DNA of 64,000 nucleotides from Dryocola sp051297175. Lineage in GTDB: Bacteria > Pseudomonadota > Gammaproteobacteria > Enterobacterales > Enterobacteriaceae. The notes below the pieces were generated by a model. That model was not told the DNA's origin. It saw only the letters and a list, made by a program, of their open reading frames with translations, and did no database searches. The DNA is taken from contig NZ_JBINNY010000001.1 in the NCBI RefSeq assembly GCF_051297175.1, positions 1,426,001-1,490,000 of the forward strand. The letters are read 5' to 3'. Each line of letters begins with the position of its first letter. Position 1 is the stretch's first letter. Both the position numbers and the translations under genes were made by a program. Below are positions 55,046 through 64,000 of this stretch, in pieces.

Positions 55046-56356
55046 ATGAGTCAGGCACTTCCGCTGGTGACCCGTCAGGGTGACCGCATTGCCATTGTCA
55101 GCGGTTTACGCACGCCCTTTGCGCGCCAGGCTACCGCTTTTCACGGCATTCCCGCTATCGATCTCGGCAATATGGTGGTCAGCGAACTGCTGGCGCGCAG
55201 CGAAATCCCCCCCGAAATCATCGAACAGCTCGTTTTCGGCCAGGTTGTGCAGATGCCGGAAGCGCCGAATATCGCGCGTGAAATTGTTCTAGGGACGGGC
55301 ATGAGCGTGCATACCGATGCCTACAGCGTTAGCCGTGCCTGCGCGACCAGCTTCCAGGCGGTGGCGAACGTCGCTGAAAGCCTGATGGCCGGTACAATAC
55401 GGGCGGGCATAGCGGGCGGAGCAGATTCGTCTTCGGTATTACCAATTGGCGTCAGCAAAAAACTGGGTCGCACGCTAGTCGATGTAAATAAAGCCCGCAC
55501 CCTGGGCCAGAGGCTAAAGCTTTTTTCCCGCCTGCGTCCGCGCGATCTGCTTCCGGTGCCGCCAGCCGTTGCCGAGTATTCTACCGGACTGCGAATGGGC
55601 GATACCGCCGAACAGATGGCGAAAACGCACGGCATAACGCGCGAGCAGCAGGATGCCCTGGCACATCGTTCCCACGAGCGTGCGGCGCTTGCCTGGCAGG
55701 AGGGCAAGCTCACGGAAGAGGTGATGACGGCCTTTATTCCGCCGTATCGCCAGCCTTTCAGTGAAGATAACAACGTGCGCAAAGGATCGTCGCTTGCGGA
55801 TTACGCGAAGCTGCGTCCGGCATTTGACCGCAAGCACGGCACGGTTACGGCGGCAAACAGCACGCCGCTGACCGACGGCGCGGCGGCGGTCATTCTGATG
55901 ACGGAATCACGTGCCAAAGAGCTTGGCCTGAAACCGCTGGGCTTTTTGCGCAGCTATGCTTTTACCGCGGTCGATGTCTGGAAAGACATGCTGTTAGGCC
56001 CGGCGTGGGCAACGCCGCTGGCGCTCGAAAGGGCTGGGATCACGCTTAACGATCTCACGCTTTTTGATATGCACGAAGCCTTTGCAGCCCAGACGCTCGC
56101 CAATTTGAAAATGCTTTCCAGCGAACGATTCGCGCGTGACGTGCTGGGCCGCGCTCATGCGACCGGTGAGGTGGACGACGCTAAGTTTAACGTGCTGGGC
56201 GGCTCGATTGCCTACGGACATCCGTTCGCGGCAACCGGCGCGCGTATGATTACCCAAACTTTGCATGAGCTGCGCCGTCGCGGCGGCGGGTTCGGATTGG
56301 TGACCGCCTGTGCGGCGGGTGGCCTGGGCGCGGCCATGGTTCTGGAGGTCGAATGA
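55046..56356 (+). CDS. fadI: 3-ketoacyl-CoA thiolase FadI
   Basis: 436 aa. Thiolase nucleophile Cys in SRACATSFQAVANVAES, second active-site segment GGSIAYGHPFAATGARM with His, and Cys in VTACAAGGLGAAMVLE. Forms the beta-oxidation complex with FadJ, used in anaerobic growth on fatty acids. Overlaps fadJ by four bases. Confidence 0.97.
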   Translation: MSQALPLVTRQGDRIAIVSGLRTPFARQATAFHGIPAIDLGNMVVSELLARSEIPPEIIEQLVFGQVVQMPEAPNIAREIVLGTGMSVHTDAYSVSRACATSFQAVANVAESLMAGTIRAGIAGGADSSSVLPIGVSKKLGRTLVDVNKARTLGQRLKLFSRLRPRDLLPVPPAVAEYSTGLRMGDTAEQMAKTHGITREQQDALAHRSHERAALAWQEGKLTEEVMTAFIPPYRQPFSEDNNVRKGSSLADYAKLRPAFDRKHGTVTAANSTPLTDGAAAVILMTESRAKELGLKPLGFLRSYAFTAVDVWKDMLLGPAWATPLALERAGITLNDLTLFDMHEAFAAQTLANLKMLSSERFARDVLGRAHATGEVDDAKFNVLGGSIAYGHPFAATGARMITQTLHELRRRGGGFGLVTACAAGGLGAAMVLEVE

Positions 56357-58515
56357 TGGAACAGACAAGCGCGTTCTCCCTGCATATCCGCCTTGATAAC
56401 GTCGCGGTGGTGACGATTGACGTCCCCGGCGAGAAAATGAACACACTCAAGGCGTCGTTTGGCCCCGAGGTTCACGCCATCATTAAACAGGTGCGCGATA
56501 ACAGCGCCCTGCAGGGGCTGGTGTTTATTTCCGGAAAGCCGGACAACTTTGTCGCCGGTGCCGATATCAACATGATCGCCGGCTGCAAAACCGCTGAAGA
56601 AGCGCAGGGTTTAGCGCGACAGGGCCAGCAGATAATGGCCGAAATCGCCGCGCTGCCGATCCCGGTGGTGGCGGCTATCCACGGTGCATGTCTGGGCGGC
56701 GGCTTAGAGCTTGCGCTGGCCTGCCATTCCCGTATCTGTACCGACGACGATAAAACCAAGCTCGGGCTGCCGGAAGTGCAGCTTGGCCTGCTGCCCGGCT
56801 CAGGCGGCACGCAGCGTTTGCCGCGTCTGGTTGGCGTTAGCAACGCGCTCGATATGATGCTCACCGGCAAGCAGCTACGCCCGCGCCAGGCGCTCAGGCT
56901 AGGCCTGGTGGACGACGTGGTGCCGCACTCGATTCTGCTTAATGCCGCCGTAGAGCTGGCGCTGAAAGGTCGCAGGCCTTCGCGCGAACTGCCGGTTCGC
57001 GAACGTATTCTGGCCGGGCCGCTGGGGCGCTCGTTGCTGTTCAATATCGTTAATAAGAAAACGGAACAGAAAACCAAAGGTAACTATCCGGCGACGCGGC
57101 GAATTATCAGCGTGGTGAAAACGGGGCTGGAACAGGGCGCGCATAGCGGTTATGAAGCGGAGGCCAAAGCCTTTGGCGAATTGGCCATGACGCCGCAGTC
57201 GGCGGCTCTACGGGGGATTTTCTTCGCCAGCACCGAGCTTAAAAAAGAACACGGCGGTGATGCCAAGCCTCGTCCGATTCGCGCGGTAGGCGTGCTGGGC
57301 GGCGGCCTGATGGGCGGCGGTATCGCTTACGTTACGGCGACCAAAGGGCGTCTGCCGGTGCGTATCAAAGATATCAGCAACGATGGGATTAACCATGCGC
57401 TGAAATACAGCTGGGATCTGCTGGATAAAAAAGTACGCCGCAGGCATTTGAAACCTGCAGAGCGCCAGCGCGAAATGGTGCGAATCTCCGGTGGAACCGA
57501 TTACCACGGATTCCACGGTCGCGATATCGTGGTTGAAGCGGTGTTTGAGGATCTGGCGCTCAAACAAAAAATGGTGGCTGAAATTGAACAACACGCCGCG
57601 CCGCATACCGTTTTTGCCTCCAACACCTCTTCGTTGCCCATCGCCGACATCGCCGCGAATGCCATTCGTCCGGATCAGGTTATCGGCCTGCATTATTTCA
57701 GCCCGGTCGACAAAATGCCGCTGGTGGAGGTAATTCCCCATGCGGGCACTTCTGCGGAAACTATTTCCACGACGGTTTCCCTGGCAAAAAAACAGGGCAA
57801 AACGCCGATAGTGGTCGGCGACAGCGCTGGTTTTTACGTTAACCGCATCCTTGCGCCTTACGTAAACGAAGCGATGCGCTGCCTGGTGGAAGGGGAGCCG
57901 GTTGAAAAAATTGACGAAGCGCTGGTGAAGTTTGGTTTCCCCGTTGGCCCAATCCAACTTTTGGATGAGGTGGGAATCGACGTGGGCACTAAAATTAGTC
58001 CAATACTGCAGAACGCCTACGGTGACCGTTTCGCCTCTCCGCAAGCCGTTGCAGCAATATTGAATGACGATCGCAAAGGTAGAAAAAATGGACGGGGTTT
58101 CTATCTTTATGGCGCTAAAGGGCGTAAAAGCAAAAAACAGGTCGACCCCGCAATTTATAAGCTTATTGGGGTTACGCCAAAAGGGCAGATGGCCTCAAAA
58201 GATATCGCGGAACGCTGCGTGTTGATGATGCTAAACGAAGCCGCCCGCTGCCTTGATGAAGGCGTGGTGCGCAGCCCGCGTGACGGTGATATTGGTGCCG
58301 TCTTCGGCATCGGTTTTCCGCCGTTTTTAGGTGGCCCGTTCCGTTATATGGACCGCGTAGGGGCTGCTGAGATAGTTGCCAGGCTGCAGCGCCTGTCGGG
58401 CCAATACGGCGAGCGTTTTGCACCCTGTGAAAGGCTGCTTGCGATGGCCGGTAATAACCTTACTTTCTGGCAATCAGTGCAACCTGATGCGGAATCTGGG
58501 GTCAAAGAAGGATGA
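56353..58515 (+). CDS. fadJ: Fatty acid oxidation multifunctional enzyme FadJ
   Basis: 720 aa. The N-terminal hydratase/isomerase domain has AIHGACLGGGLELALACHSR and GLPEVQLGLLPGSGGTQRLP. The NAD-binding 3-hydroxyacyl-CoA dehydrogenase domain starts VGVLGGGLMGGGIAYVTATK, with VFEDLALKQKMVAEIEQHAA and IGLHYFSPVDKMPLVEV. The start may be 56353 or the second Met at 56356. Confidence 0.97.
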   Translation: MMEQTSAFSLHIRLDNVAVVTIDVPGEKMNTLKASFGPEVHAIIKQVRDNSALQGLVFISGKPDNFVAGADINMIAGCKTAEEAQGLARQGQQIMAEIAALPIPVVAAIHGACLGGGLELALACHSRICTDDDKTKLGLPEVQLGLLPGSGGTQRLPRLVGVSNALDMMLTGKQLRPRQALRLGLVDDVVPHSILLNAAVELALKGRRPSRELPVRERILAGPLGRSLLFNIVNKKTEQKTKGNYPATRRIISVVKTGLEQGAHSGYEAEAKAFGELAMTPQSAALRGIFFASTELKKEHGGDAKPRPIRAVGVLGGGLMGGGIAYVTATKGRLPVRIKDISNDGINHALKYSWDLLDKKVRRRHLKPAERQREMVRISGGTDYHGFHGRDIVVEAVFEDLALKQKMVAEIEQHAAPHTVFASNTSSLPIADIAANAIRPDQVIGLHYFSPVDKMPLVEVIPHAGTSAETISTTVSLAKKQGKTPIVVGDSAGFYVNRILAPYVNEAMRCLVEGEPVEKIDEALVKFGFPVGPIQLLDEVGIDVGTKISPILQNAYGDRFASPQAVAAILNDDRKGRKNGRGFYLYGAKGRKSKKQVDPAIYKLIGVTPKGQMASKDIAERCVLMMLNEAARCLDEGVVRSPRDGDIGAVFGIGFPPFLGGPFRYMDRVGAAEIVARLQRLSGQYGERFAPCERLLAMAGNNLTFWQSVQPDAESGVKEG

Positions 58516-58723
58516 GTTTTACCTCTCAATAGTGAGGCAATGAACTCGGTGAATGAGCGTTGGTCGGTCATTTTGTAAACTAAGATTGACTATACTTGCA
58601 GCATTGAGGTAAAAAACAGCGTTTCATTCGATGTACGGATAAGGCACAATGCCCGGCTGCTGAATATCCCCTCGTTACACTTAGGGGAATTTGAGCATTC
58701 CTGGTTAACAAAAGCGGTGCAAT

Positions 58724-59212
58724 ATGCAAGTTTTTATCATGCGTCACGGCGACGCAGCACTCGATGCCGCCAGCGACTCGGTACGTCCATTAACCCAGTG
58801 TGGTTGTGACGAATCCCGAGTAATGGCGACCTGGCTTAAGAGTCAAGTAGCGGGTATCGAACGTGTTCTGGTGAGCCCTTACCTGCGAGCTGAACAGACC
58901 CTGGACGTAGTGCGTGAAGCGCTTAGCCTCCCGGAAAAAGAAGACATTCTGCCGGAATTGACCCCGTGCGGCGATGTCGGCCTGGTGAGCGGCTATCTGC
59001 AAGCCCTGGCCAATGAAGGCGTTGAGTCAGCTCTGGTGGTATCACACCTGCCGTTGGTAGGTTACCTGGTATCTGAGCTTTGCCCTCAGGAAAATCCACC
59101 GATGTTCAGCACATCGGCCATCGCCAACGTCACGCTGGACCGGGAAACCGGGAAAGGGGTGTTTAACTGGCAGATGAGTCCCTGCAATCTGAAAGTGGCG
59201 AAAGCTATCTAA
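58724..59212 (+). CDS. sixA: Phosphohistidine phosphatase SixA
   Basis: 162 aa with the RHG motif at the start (MQVFIMRHGDAALDA) and the second catalytic His in VVSHLPLVGYLVSELC. It dephosphorylates histidine phosphotransfer domains (ArcB, PtsP/NPr pathway). A terminator follows. The 208 bases before it hold a promoter-like region only. Confidence 0.95.
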   Translation: MQVFIMRHGDAALDAASDSVRPLTQCGCDESRVMATWLKSQVAGIERVLVSPYLRAEQTLDVVREALSLPEKEDILPELTPCGDVGLVSGYLQALANEGVESALVVSHLPLVGYLVSELCPQENPPMFSTSAIANVTLDRETGKGVFNWQMSPCNLKVAKAI

Positions 59213-59229
59213 GCTGCCGTAAGCATGAG

Positions 59230-59257
59230 AAAAAAGCCGCGCAATGCGGCTTTTTTT
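59230..59257 (+). terminator. Terminator after sixA
   Basis: AAAAAGCCGC-gcaat-GCGGCTTTTT with T7. Confidence 0.93.
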
Positions 59258-59278
59258 GTTTGACGGACGGGGATAAGA

Positions 59279-59395
59279 AGTGTCGGGTGGCGCTGCGCTT
59301 ACCCGACCTACGGAAATGGGGCCTTATGTGCTGTAGGGCGGATAAACGAACGCGCCAACCACCGAATTGTCGGGTGGAGCCGATCTACGGCAACT
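59279..59395. repeat. REP/BIME cluster between sixA and smrB
   Basis: GTCGGGTGGCGCTGCGCTTA followed by CCCGACCTACGG, then CTGTAGGGCGGATAAACGAA and GTCGGGTGGAGCC: two REP units in opposite orientation. Confidence 0.75.
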
Positions 59396-59936
59396 CCGGC
59401 GGCTGCCACTCTTCGACTTCAATTAACACCAGCAGCGCCGCGTCACCGCCATACTCTTTCGGAGCCTGGTGGAAGGCCATCACGTGCGGATGCTGCGCCA
59501 GCCACAGCGGCGTTTGCTGCTTCAAAACGTGTTTGCCGTGTCCGTGCATTACGCAGGCGCAAAACACGTGTTCGCGGCGGCAGGCTGCGATTAACGCCCC
59601 CAATTCTTGCTTCGCCTGCAGCTGCGTCAGTCCGTGTAAATCGAGGAACAGCTCGGGGGAATAATCGCCCCGGCGGATCTTTTTTAATTCAAAATGGCTA
59701 ACGCCGTCACGCACATAGCGCGTTGGGCCTTCGGTCGCAAGCCTTGGCTGGAACTCGTCGGAAAAGTAATGACTGGCGTCAACCTGTTCCTGTAACAGCC
59801 GTTTCACAGGGACTTCCCGAAGCTTTTTACGCGCCGGGCGATGGACAATGGTGTCCTGGGTGAGTTTCTTGGTGCCGCTCATCAAATCACGAAAAAGGTT
59901 CTGATCATCAACGCTGAGCGGAGGTTTCTTCTTCAT
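59385..59936 (-). CDS. smrB: Ribosome rescue endonuclease SmrB
   Basis: 183 aa from ATG 59936 (MKKKPPLSVDDQNLFRDLMS), the E. coli start; the upstream in-frame ATG at 60056 adds 40 residues without similarity. The Smr domain has LFLDLHGLTQLQAKQELGAL and CACVMHGHGKHVLKQ. It cleaves mRNA at collided ribosomes. Confidence 0.95.
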   Translation of the reverse strand: MKKKPPLSVDDQNLFRDLMSGTKKLTQDTIVHRPARKKLREVPVKRLLQEQVDASHYFSDEFQPRLATEGPTRYVRDGVSHFELKKIRRGDYSPELFLDLHGLTQLQAKQELGALIAACRREHVFCACVMHGHGKHVLKQQTPLWLAQHPHVMAFHQAPKEYGGDAALLVLIEVEEWQPPELP

Positions 59937-60106
59937 CTGGATCTCATCTCGCATCTGCTTTGGCGTCAGTTTACCCGCTTTGCCGCTCAGCACTAAATAA
60001 AACGCAAATTTCCACGCCGCCACCGTGATTGAATGCTGATTTGTCGCGGCCTTCATGGCAAACTAATCGATTATTGTATTAGCGCGAACGGCCTGCGGAG
60101 GGCAAC

Positions 60107-61039
60107 GTGGATAAAATTTTCGTCGATGAGGCAGTGAATGAACTGCACACCATTCAGGACATGCTGCGCTGGTCGGTCAGCCGCTTTAGCGCCGCCAACA
60201 TCTGGTATGGTCACGGCACCGATAACCCGTGGGATGAAGCCGTTCAGCTGGTGCTGCCAAGCCTCTATCTGCCGCTGGATATTCCTGAGGATATGCGCAC
60301 CGCGCGCCTGACCTCCAGCGAACGCCACCGCATCGTTGAGCGCGTGATTCGCCGCGTGAACGAGCGTATTCCTGTCGCTTACCTTACTAATAAAGCCTGG
60401 TTCTGCGGCCACGAATTTTATGTGGACGAACGCGTGCTGGTGCCGCGCTCGCCAATCGGCGAGCTGATCACCAATCGCTTTGCCGGGCTTATCGACCATG
60501 AGCCGCAGCATATTCTCGATATGTGCACCGGCAGCGGCTGCATCGCCATTGCCTGCGCCTATGAATTCACCAATGCGGAAGTTGACGCGGTTGATATCTC
60601 GCTGGACGCCCTTGCGGTTGCCGAGCAGAACATCGCCGAGCACGGCCTGGAAAACCAGGTCACGCCGATTCGTTCCGACCTGTTCCGCGATCTGCCGAAG
60701 GTACAGTACGACGTTATCGTCACCAATCCGCCGTATGTTGACGCCGAAGATATGTCCGACCTGCCGGGCGAGTTCCGCTTTGAACCGGAATTAGGCCTGG
60801 CGGCAGGCAGCGACGGCCTCAAGCTGGCGCGGCGGATCCTCGCCTGTGCGCCGGATTATCTGGCCGACGGCGGCGTTCTGATTTGTGAAGTCGGGAACAG
60901 CATGGTACATCTGATGGAGCAGTATCCGGACGTGCCGTTCACCTGGCTTGAGTTCGACAACGGCGGGGACGGCGTGTTTATGCTGACCAAATCGCAGCTT
61001 ATCGCAGCTCGCGAACATTTTAGCATCTACAAAGATTGA
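60107..61039 (+). CDS. prmB: 50S ribosomal protein L3 Gln methyltransferase PrmB
   Basis: 310 aa starting at GTG 60107. SAM motif LDMCTGSGCIAIACAYEF and catalytic NPPY (VIVTNPPYVDAEDMSDL). Methylates Gln150 of L3. Confidence 0.97.
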   Translation: MDKIFVDEAVNELHTIQDMLRWSVSRFSAANIWYGHGTDNPWDEAVQLVLPSLYLPLDIPEDMRTARLTSSERHRIVERVIRRVNERIPVAYLTNKAWFCGHEFYVDERVLVPRSPIGELITNRFAGLIDHEPQHILDMCTGSGCIAIACAYEFTNAEVDAVDISLDALAVAEQNIAEHGLENQVTPIRSDLFRDLPKVQYDVIVTNPPYVDAEDMSDLPGEFRFEPELGLAAGSDGLKLARRILACAPDYLADGGVLICEVGNSMVHLMEQYPDVPFTWLEFDNGGDGVFMLTKSQLIAAREHFSIYKD

Positions 61040-61046
61040 TTCGCGT

Positions 61047-61070
61047 AACGAGCCTACGGGCTCGTTTTAT
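61047..61070 (+). terminator. Terminator between prmB and aroC
   Basis: AACGAGCC-tacg-GGCTCGTT followed by TTAT. It may attenuate transcription into aroC. Confidence 0.85.
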
Positions 61071-61113
61071 TTCCCGCGACACAACACAACAACGACAACG
61101 GTAAGGAGCCGTG

Positions 61114-62199
61114 ATGGCAGGCAACAGTATTGGACAGGTATTTCGCGTAACGACATTTGGTGAATCCCACGGCGTGGCGCTGGGCTGTATCGTGGACGGC
61201 GTGCCGCCCGGCATTCCGTTAACGGAAGCCGACCTGCAGCACGATCTCGACCGCCGCCGCCCGGGCACCTCCCGCTATACCACCCAGCGCCGCGAACCCG
61301 ACCAGGTGAAAATCCTCTCCGGCGTGTTTGAGGGCGTCACTACGGGTACCAGCATTGGCCTGCTGATTGAAAATACCGATCAGCGCTCCCAGGACTACAG
61401 CGCGATTAAAGACGTCTTCCGTCCAGGTCACGCGGATTACACCTACGAACAAAAATACGGCCTGCGCGACTATCGTGGGGGTGGCCGTTCTTCCGCACGT
61501 GAAACGGCCATGCGCGTGGCGGCAGGGGCTATCGCTAAAAAGTACCTGGCGCATAAATACGGCATTACCATCCGTGGCTGCCTGACGCAAATGGGCGACG
61601 TGCCGCTGGAAATCAAAGATTGGGATCAGGTTGAACAGAACCCGTTCTTCTGCCCGGACCCGGACAAAATAGAAACCCTCGACGAGCTGATGCGCGCGCT
61701 GAAAAAAGAAGGCGACTCCATCGGCGCGAAGGTAACAGTGGTTGCCGATAACGTGCCGCCGGGCCTTGGCGAGCCGGTATTCGATCGCCTGGATGCGGAT
61801 ATCGCCCACGCGCTGATGAGCATCAACGCCGTGAAGGGCGTGGAAATCGGCGAAGGCTTCGGCGTGGTCAACCTGCGCGGCAGCCAGAACCGCGACGAAA
61901 TCACCAAAGACGGCTTCCAGAGCAACCATGCGGGCGGCATTCTTGGCGGTATCAGTAGCGGCCAGCAGATTGTGGCCAATATGGCGCTGAAGCCGACCTC
62001 GAGCATTATGGTGCCAGGACGCACGATCAATCGCGAAGGCCAGGAAGTTGAGATGGTCACCCGTGGCCGCCACGATCCGTGCGTGGGGATCCGCGCCGTG
62101 CCGATCGCCGAAGCGATGCTTGCCATCGTCCTGATGGATCACATGCTGCGCCAGCGTGCCCAAAACGCCGACGTTAACTGCTCTTTACCGCGCTGGTAA
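61114..62199 (+). CDS. aroC: Chorismate synthase AroC
   Basis: 361 aa from ATG 61114 (MAGNSIGQVFRVTTFGESHG). Further signatures GGGRSSARETAMRVAAGAIA and QSNHAGGILGGISSGQQIV. Last step of the shikimate pathway; needs reduced FMN. GTG one codon before is less likely. Confidence 0.98.
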   Translation: MAGNSIGQVFRVTTFGESHGVALGCIVDGVPPGIPLTEADLQHDLDRRRPGTSRYTTQRREPDQVKILSGVFEGVTTGTSIGLLIENTDQRSQDYSAIKDVFRPGHADYTYEQKYGLRDYRGGGRSSARETAMRVAAGAIAKKYLAHKYGITIRGCLTQMGDVPLEIKDWDQVEQNPFFCPDPDKIETLDELMRALKKEGDSIGAKVTVVADNVPPGLGEPVFDRLDADIAHALMSINAVKGVEIGEGFGVVNLRGSQNRDEITKDGFQSNHAGGILGGISSGQQIVANMALKPTSSIMVPGRTINREGQEVEMVTRGRHDPCVGIRAVPIAEAMLAIVLMDHMLRQRAQNADVNCSLPRW

Positions 62200-62203
62200 T
62201 GCG

Positions 62204-63028
62204 ATGAAAAAAGCTCTCTTGGGGCTGCTGGCATTAGCTGCCAGCGCCACAACCTTTGCCGCCACGCCGTGGCAAAAAATTAGTCATCCGGTTGCGGGCA
62301 GCCCACAGTCTATCGGCGCGTTTTCTAACGGCTGTATCGTCGGCGCGCAGGCGCTGCCGCTTAACGATGCCCGCTATCAGGTGATGCGCACCGACCAGCG
62401 CCGCTACTTCGGCCACCCGGATTTGGTAATGTTCATTCAGCGCCTGAGCAACCAGGTTAACCAACTTGGCCTCGGCACGGTGCTGATTGGCGATATGGGC
62501 ATGGCGGCGGGCGGGCGCTTTAACTCCGGTCACGCCAGCCACCAGACCGGCCTCGACGTTGATATCTTCCTGCAGCTGCCAAAAAATCACTGGACGCCCG
62601 CGCAACTGCTGAAGCCGCAGGCGCTCGATTTAGTCGCCAGCGACAACAGGCACGTGGTGCAAAGCCTGTGGACGCCGGAAGTCAGCAGCCTTATTAAACT
62701 GGCGGCGAATGATAACGACGTAACGCGCATCTTCGTGAACCCGGCCATCAAACAGCAGTTGTGTCTGGACGCGGGCAGCGATCGCGACTGGCTACGTAAG
62801 GTTCGCCCGTGGTTCCAACACCGTGCGCATATGCACGTTCGTCTGCGTTGCCCGGCTGACAGCCTCGAATGCGAAGATCAGCCACTGCCGCCTCCGGGCG
62901 ACGGATGCGGGGCCGAGCTGCAAAGCTGGTTTGCGCCTCCGGCACCGGGCAGCACGCCGCCGAAGAAAAAAACGCCACCCCCAATTCCGGCCTCCTGTCA
63001 GGCCTTGCTGGATGAACACGCAATCTAA
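62204..63028 (+). CDS. mepA: Penicillin-insensitive murein endopeptidase MepA
   Basis: 274 aa with a signal peptide (KKALLGLLALAASATTFAAT). LAS metallopeptidase motifs: SGHASHQTGLDVDIFL (His, Asp zinc ligands) and HRAHMHVRLRC. Cleaves D-Ala-meso-DAP bridges in the periplasm. Follows aroC by four bases. Confidence 0.97.
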   Translation: MKKALLGLLALAASATTFAATPWQKISHPVAGSPQSIGAFSNGCIVGAQALPLNDARYQVMRTDQRRYFGHPDLVMFIQRLSNQVNQLGLGTVLIGDMGMAAGGRFNSGHASHQTGLDVDIFLQLPKNHWTPAQLLKPQALDLVASDNRHVVQSLWTPEVSSLIKLAANDNDVTRIFVNPAIKQQLCLDAGSDRDWLRKVRPWFQHRAHMHVRLRCPADSLECEDQPLPPPGDGCGAELQSWFAPPAPGSTPPKKKTPPPIPASCQALLDEHAI

Positions 63029-63038
63029 CGGATAAGTC

Positions 63039-63836
63039 ATGGAATGGTTTATGGTTTCCCCCCTGATGCTGGTGGCGCTGTTTTTTGTCGCCCTGCTGGC
63101 GGGGTTCATTGATGCACTGGCGGGCGGTGGCGGGCTGTTAACCATCCCTGTATTGCTGGCAACCGGCATGTCACCGGCCCAGGCGCTGGCAACCAACAAG
63201 CTACAGGCCTGCGGCGGTTCGGTTTCGGCCTCGCTCTATTTTATCCGCCGTAAGGTCGTGAATCTTAAGGATCAGAAGCTCAATATTCTGATGACCTTTA
63301 TCGGTTCGACCAGCGGCGCGCTGCTGGTGCAGCACGTGCAGTCCGACATTCTGCGGCAGATTCTGCCGGTTCTGGTGATCGGGATTGGCTTGTATTTCCT
63401 GCTGATGCCAAAGCTTGGCGAAGAAGATCGTCAGCGTCGCCTGTACGGCCTGCCGTTTGCGCTGATTGCCGGGGGCTGCGTGGGGTTTTACGATGGCTTC
63501 TTCGGCCCGGGCGCAGGCTCTTTTTACGCGCTGGCGTTTGTTACGCTGTGCGGTTTTAACCTTGCCAAATCAACCGCACACGCCAAAGTGCTTAACGCCA
63601 CGTCGAATCTCGGCGGGCTGCTGCTGTTTATCATCGGCGGAAAGGTGATTTGGGGAACCGGCTTTGTGATGATGGCCGGGCAATTTTTGGGCGCGCGGAT
63701 GGGTTCGCGCCTGGTACTTAGCAAAGGGCAAAAGCTGATCCGACCGATGATCGTTATTGTGTCGGCGGTGATGAGTGCCAAACTATTATTTGATAGCCAC
63801 GGAACGGAGATCCTCCACTGGTTGGGGGTTGCATGA
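63039..63836 (+). CDS. yfcA: TSUP-family membrane protein YfcA
   Basis: 265 aa, about eight membrane segments, with FIDALAGGGGLLTIPVLLAT and GFYDGFFGPGAGSFYALAFV, the two TauE/SafE signature loops. Probable exporter of sulfur compounds or other anions; substrate not known. Confidence 0.95.
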   Translation: MEWFMVSPLMLVALFFVALLAGFIDALAGGGGLLTIPVLLATGMSPAQALATNKLQACGGSVSASLYFIRRKVVNLKDQKLNILMTFIGSTSGALLVQHVQSDILRQILPVLVIGIGLYFLLMPKLGEEDRQRRLYGLPFALIAGGCVGFYDGFFGPGAGSFYALAFVTLCGFNLAKSTAHAKVLNATSNLGGLLLFIIGGKVIWGTGFVMMAGQFLGARMGSRLVLSKGQKLIRPMIVIVSAVMSAKLLFDSHGTEILHWLGVA

Positions 63837-64000
63837 ACATGACTACACAACATCACTATCAGGAGCTGATCGATATTTTCGACGGCTGCTTTAAGGACGA
63901 TTTTAATACCCGTCTGATTAAAGGCGACGACGAACCGATCTATCTTCCAGCAGACGAAGAGCTGCCGTATAACCGCATCGTCTTCGCACACGGCTTCTAC
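63833..64000 (+). CDS. epmC: Elongation factor P hydroxylase EpmC (5' part)
   Basis: ATG 63833 overlaps the yfcA stop (ATGA). 56 codons are visible: DDFNTRLIKGDDEPIYLPAD and PYNRIVFAHGFY, almost identical to E. coli EpmC (YfcM). It hydroxylates the lysylated Lys of EF-P. The gene runs out of the window. Confidence 0.95.
   Translation, partial: MNMTTQHHYQELIDIFDGCFKDDFNTRLIKGDDEPIYLPADEELPYNRIVFAHGFY

Noticed and set aside
57208..58044. Long reverse-strand open frame (278 codons) opposite fadJ
   Set aside because: It is fully antisense to a well-conserved fadJ domain, high GC explains its openness, and its protein is compositionally odd.
59937..60056. N-terminal extension of smrB
   Set aside because: The extra 40 residues have no similarity to SmrB, and MKKKPPLS matches the known start.
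61219..62163. Reverse-strand frame of 314 codons opposite aroC
   Set aside because: aroC covers the same bases with every family signature; the antisense product has no recognisable features.

Overview
The window is an enterobacterial chromosome segment carrying most of an integrated temperate phage (about 1-44330), followed by conserved host DNA (about 44330-64000). The host gene order yfdC, ccmABCDEFGH, mlaA, fadL, yfcZ, fadI, fadJ, sixA, smrB, prmB, aroC, mepA, yfcA, epmC and the near-E. coli protein sequences point to the Enterobacteriaceae. The cytochrome c maturation operon between yfdC and mlaA is not the E. coli K-12 arrangement, so an Enterobacter/Cronobacter/Cedecea/Klebsiella-type relative is likely. 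The genus cannot be fixed from this window alone. The prophage sits in a tRNA-Arg(CCU) gene (argW position). Its integrase is of the IntS/P4 type. The left prophage end lies outside the window.

The control region is lambda-like in detail. A leftward operon starts at a pL-like promoter (about 3800) and runs through a nutL site, an N antiterminator, several small genes and a recT that is cut by the window edge. Three intrinsic terminators inside this operon fit N antitermination. A CI-type repressor (5519-6202) faces a Cro-like gene, a nutR site, a CII that is almost lambda CII, and a pRE site inside cII. Replication genes O and P follow, with an iteron-type origin inside O. Then come a row of small genes and nin-type genes (ninB, an MT-A70 methylase, ninF-like, ninG) and a Q antiterminator. 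Between the repressor and pL, in the position of lambda rexAB, lies a cassette of four unrecognised genes (3960-5494). It is one of the two best candidates for an undescribed system.

The late region starts at a pR'-like promoter with a terminated leader of about 170 nt. It continues past a reverse-strand hicAB cassette to holin, endolysin, Rz/Rz1, a KilA-N gene behind a large inverted-repeat leader, terminase, portal, a protease with a probable nested scaffold, and capsid. A contractile-tail module follows (sheath, tube, frameshifted chaperone, tape measure, hub, spike, gp25-like, baseplate J), then two tail-tip proteins with related N-termini. The virion is therefore a myovirus with lambda-type control genes.

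Beyond the tail lie an O-antigen glucosylation cluster (gtrA, gtrB and a serotype-specific gtr gene), then a LexA-controlled pair, then int. The second gene of the pair resembles a ready-made UmuD' that has lost the protease residues; this is the other strong candidate for follow-up. The host part encodes cytochrome c assembly, outer membrane lipid transport (mlaA), long-chain fatty acid uptake and anaerobic-type beta-oxidation (fadL, fadI, fadJ, with visible FadR sites), signalling, ribosome quality control, Gln methylation, chorismate synthesis, peptidoglycan cleavage and EF-P modification.
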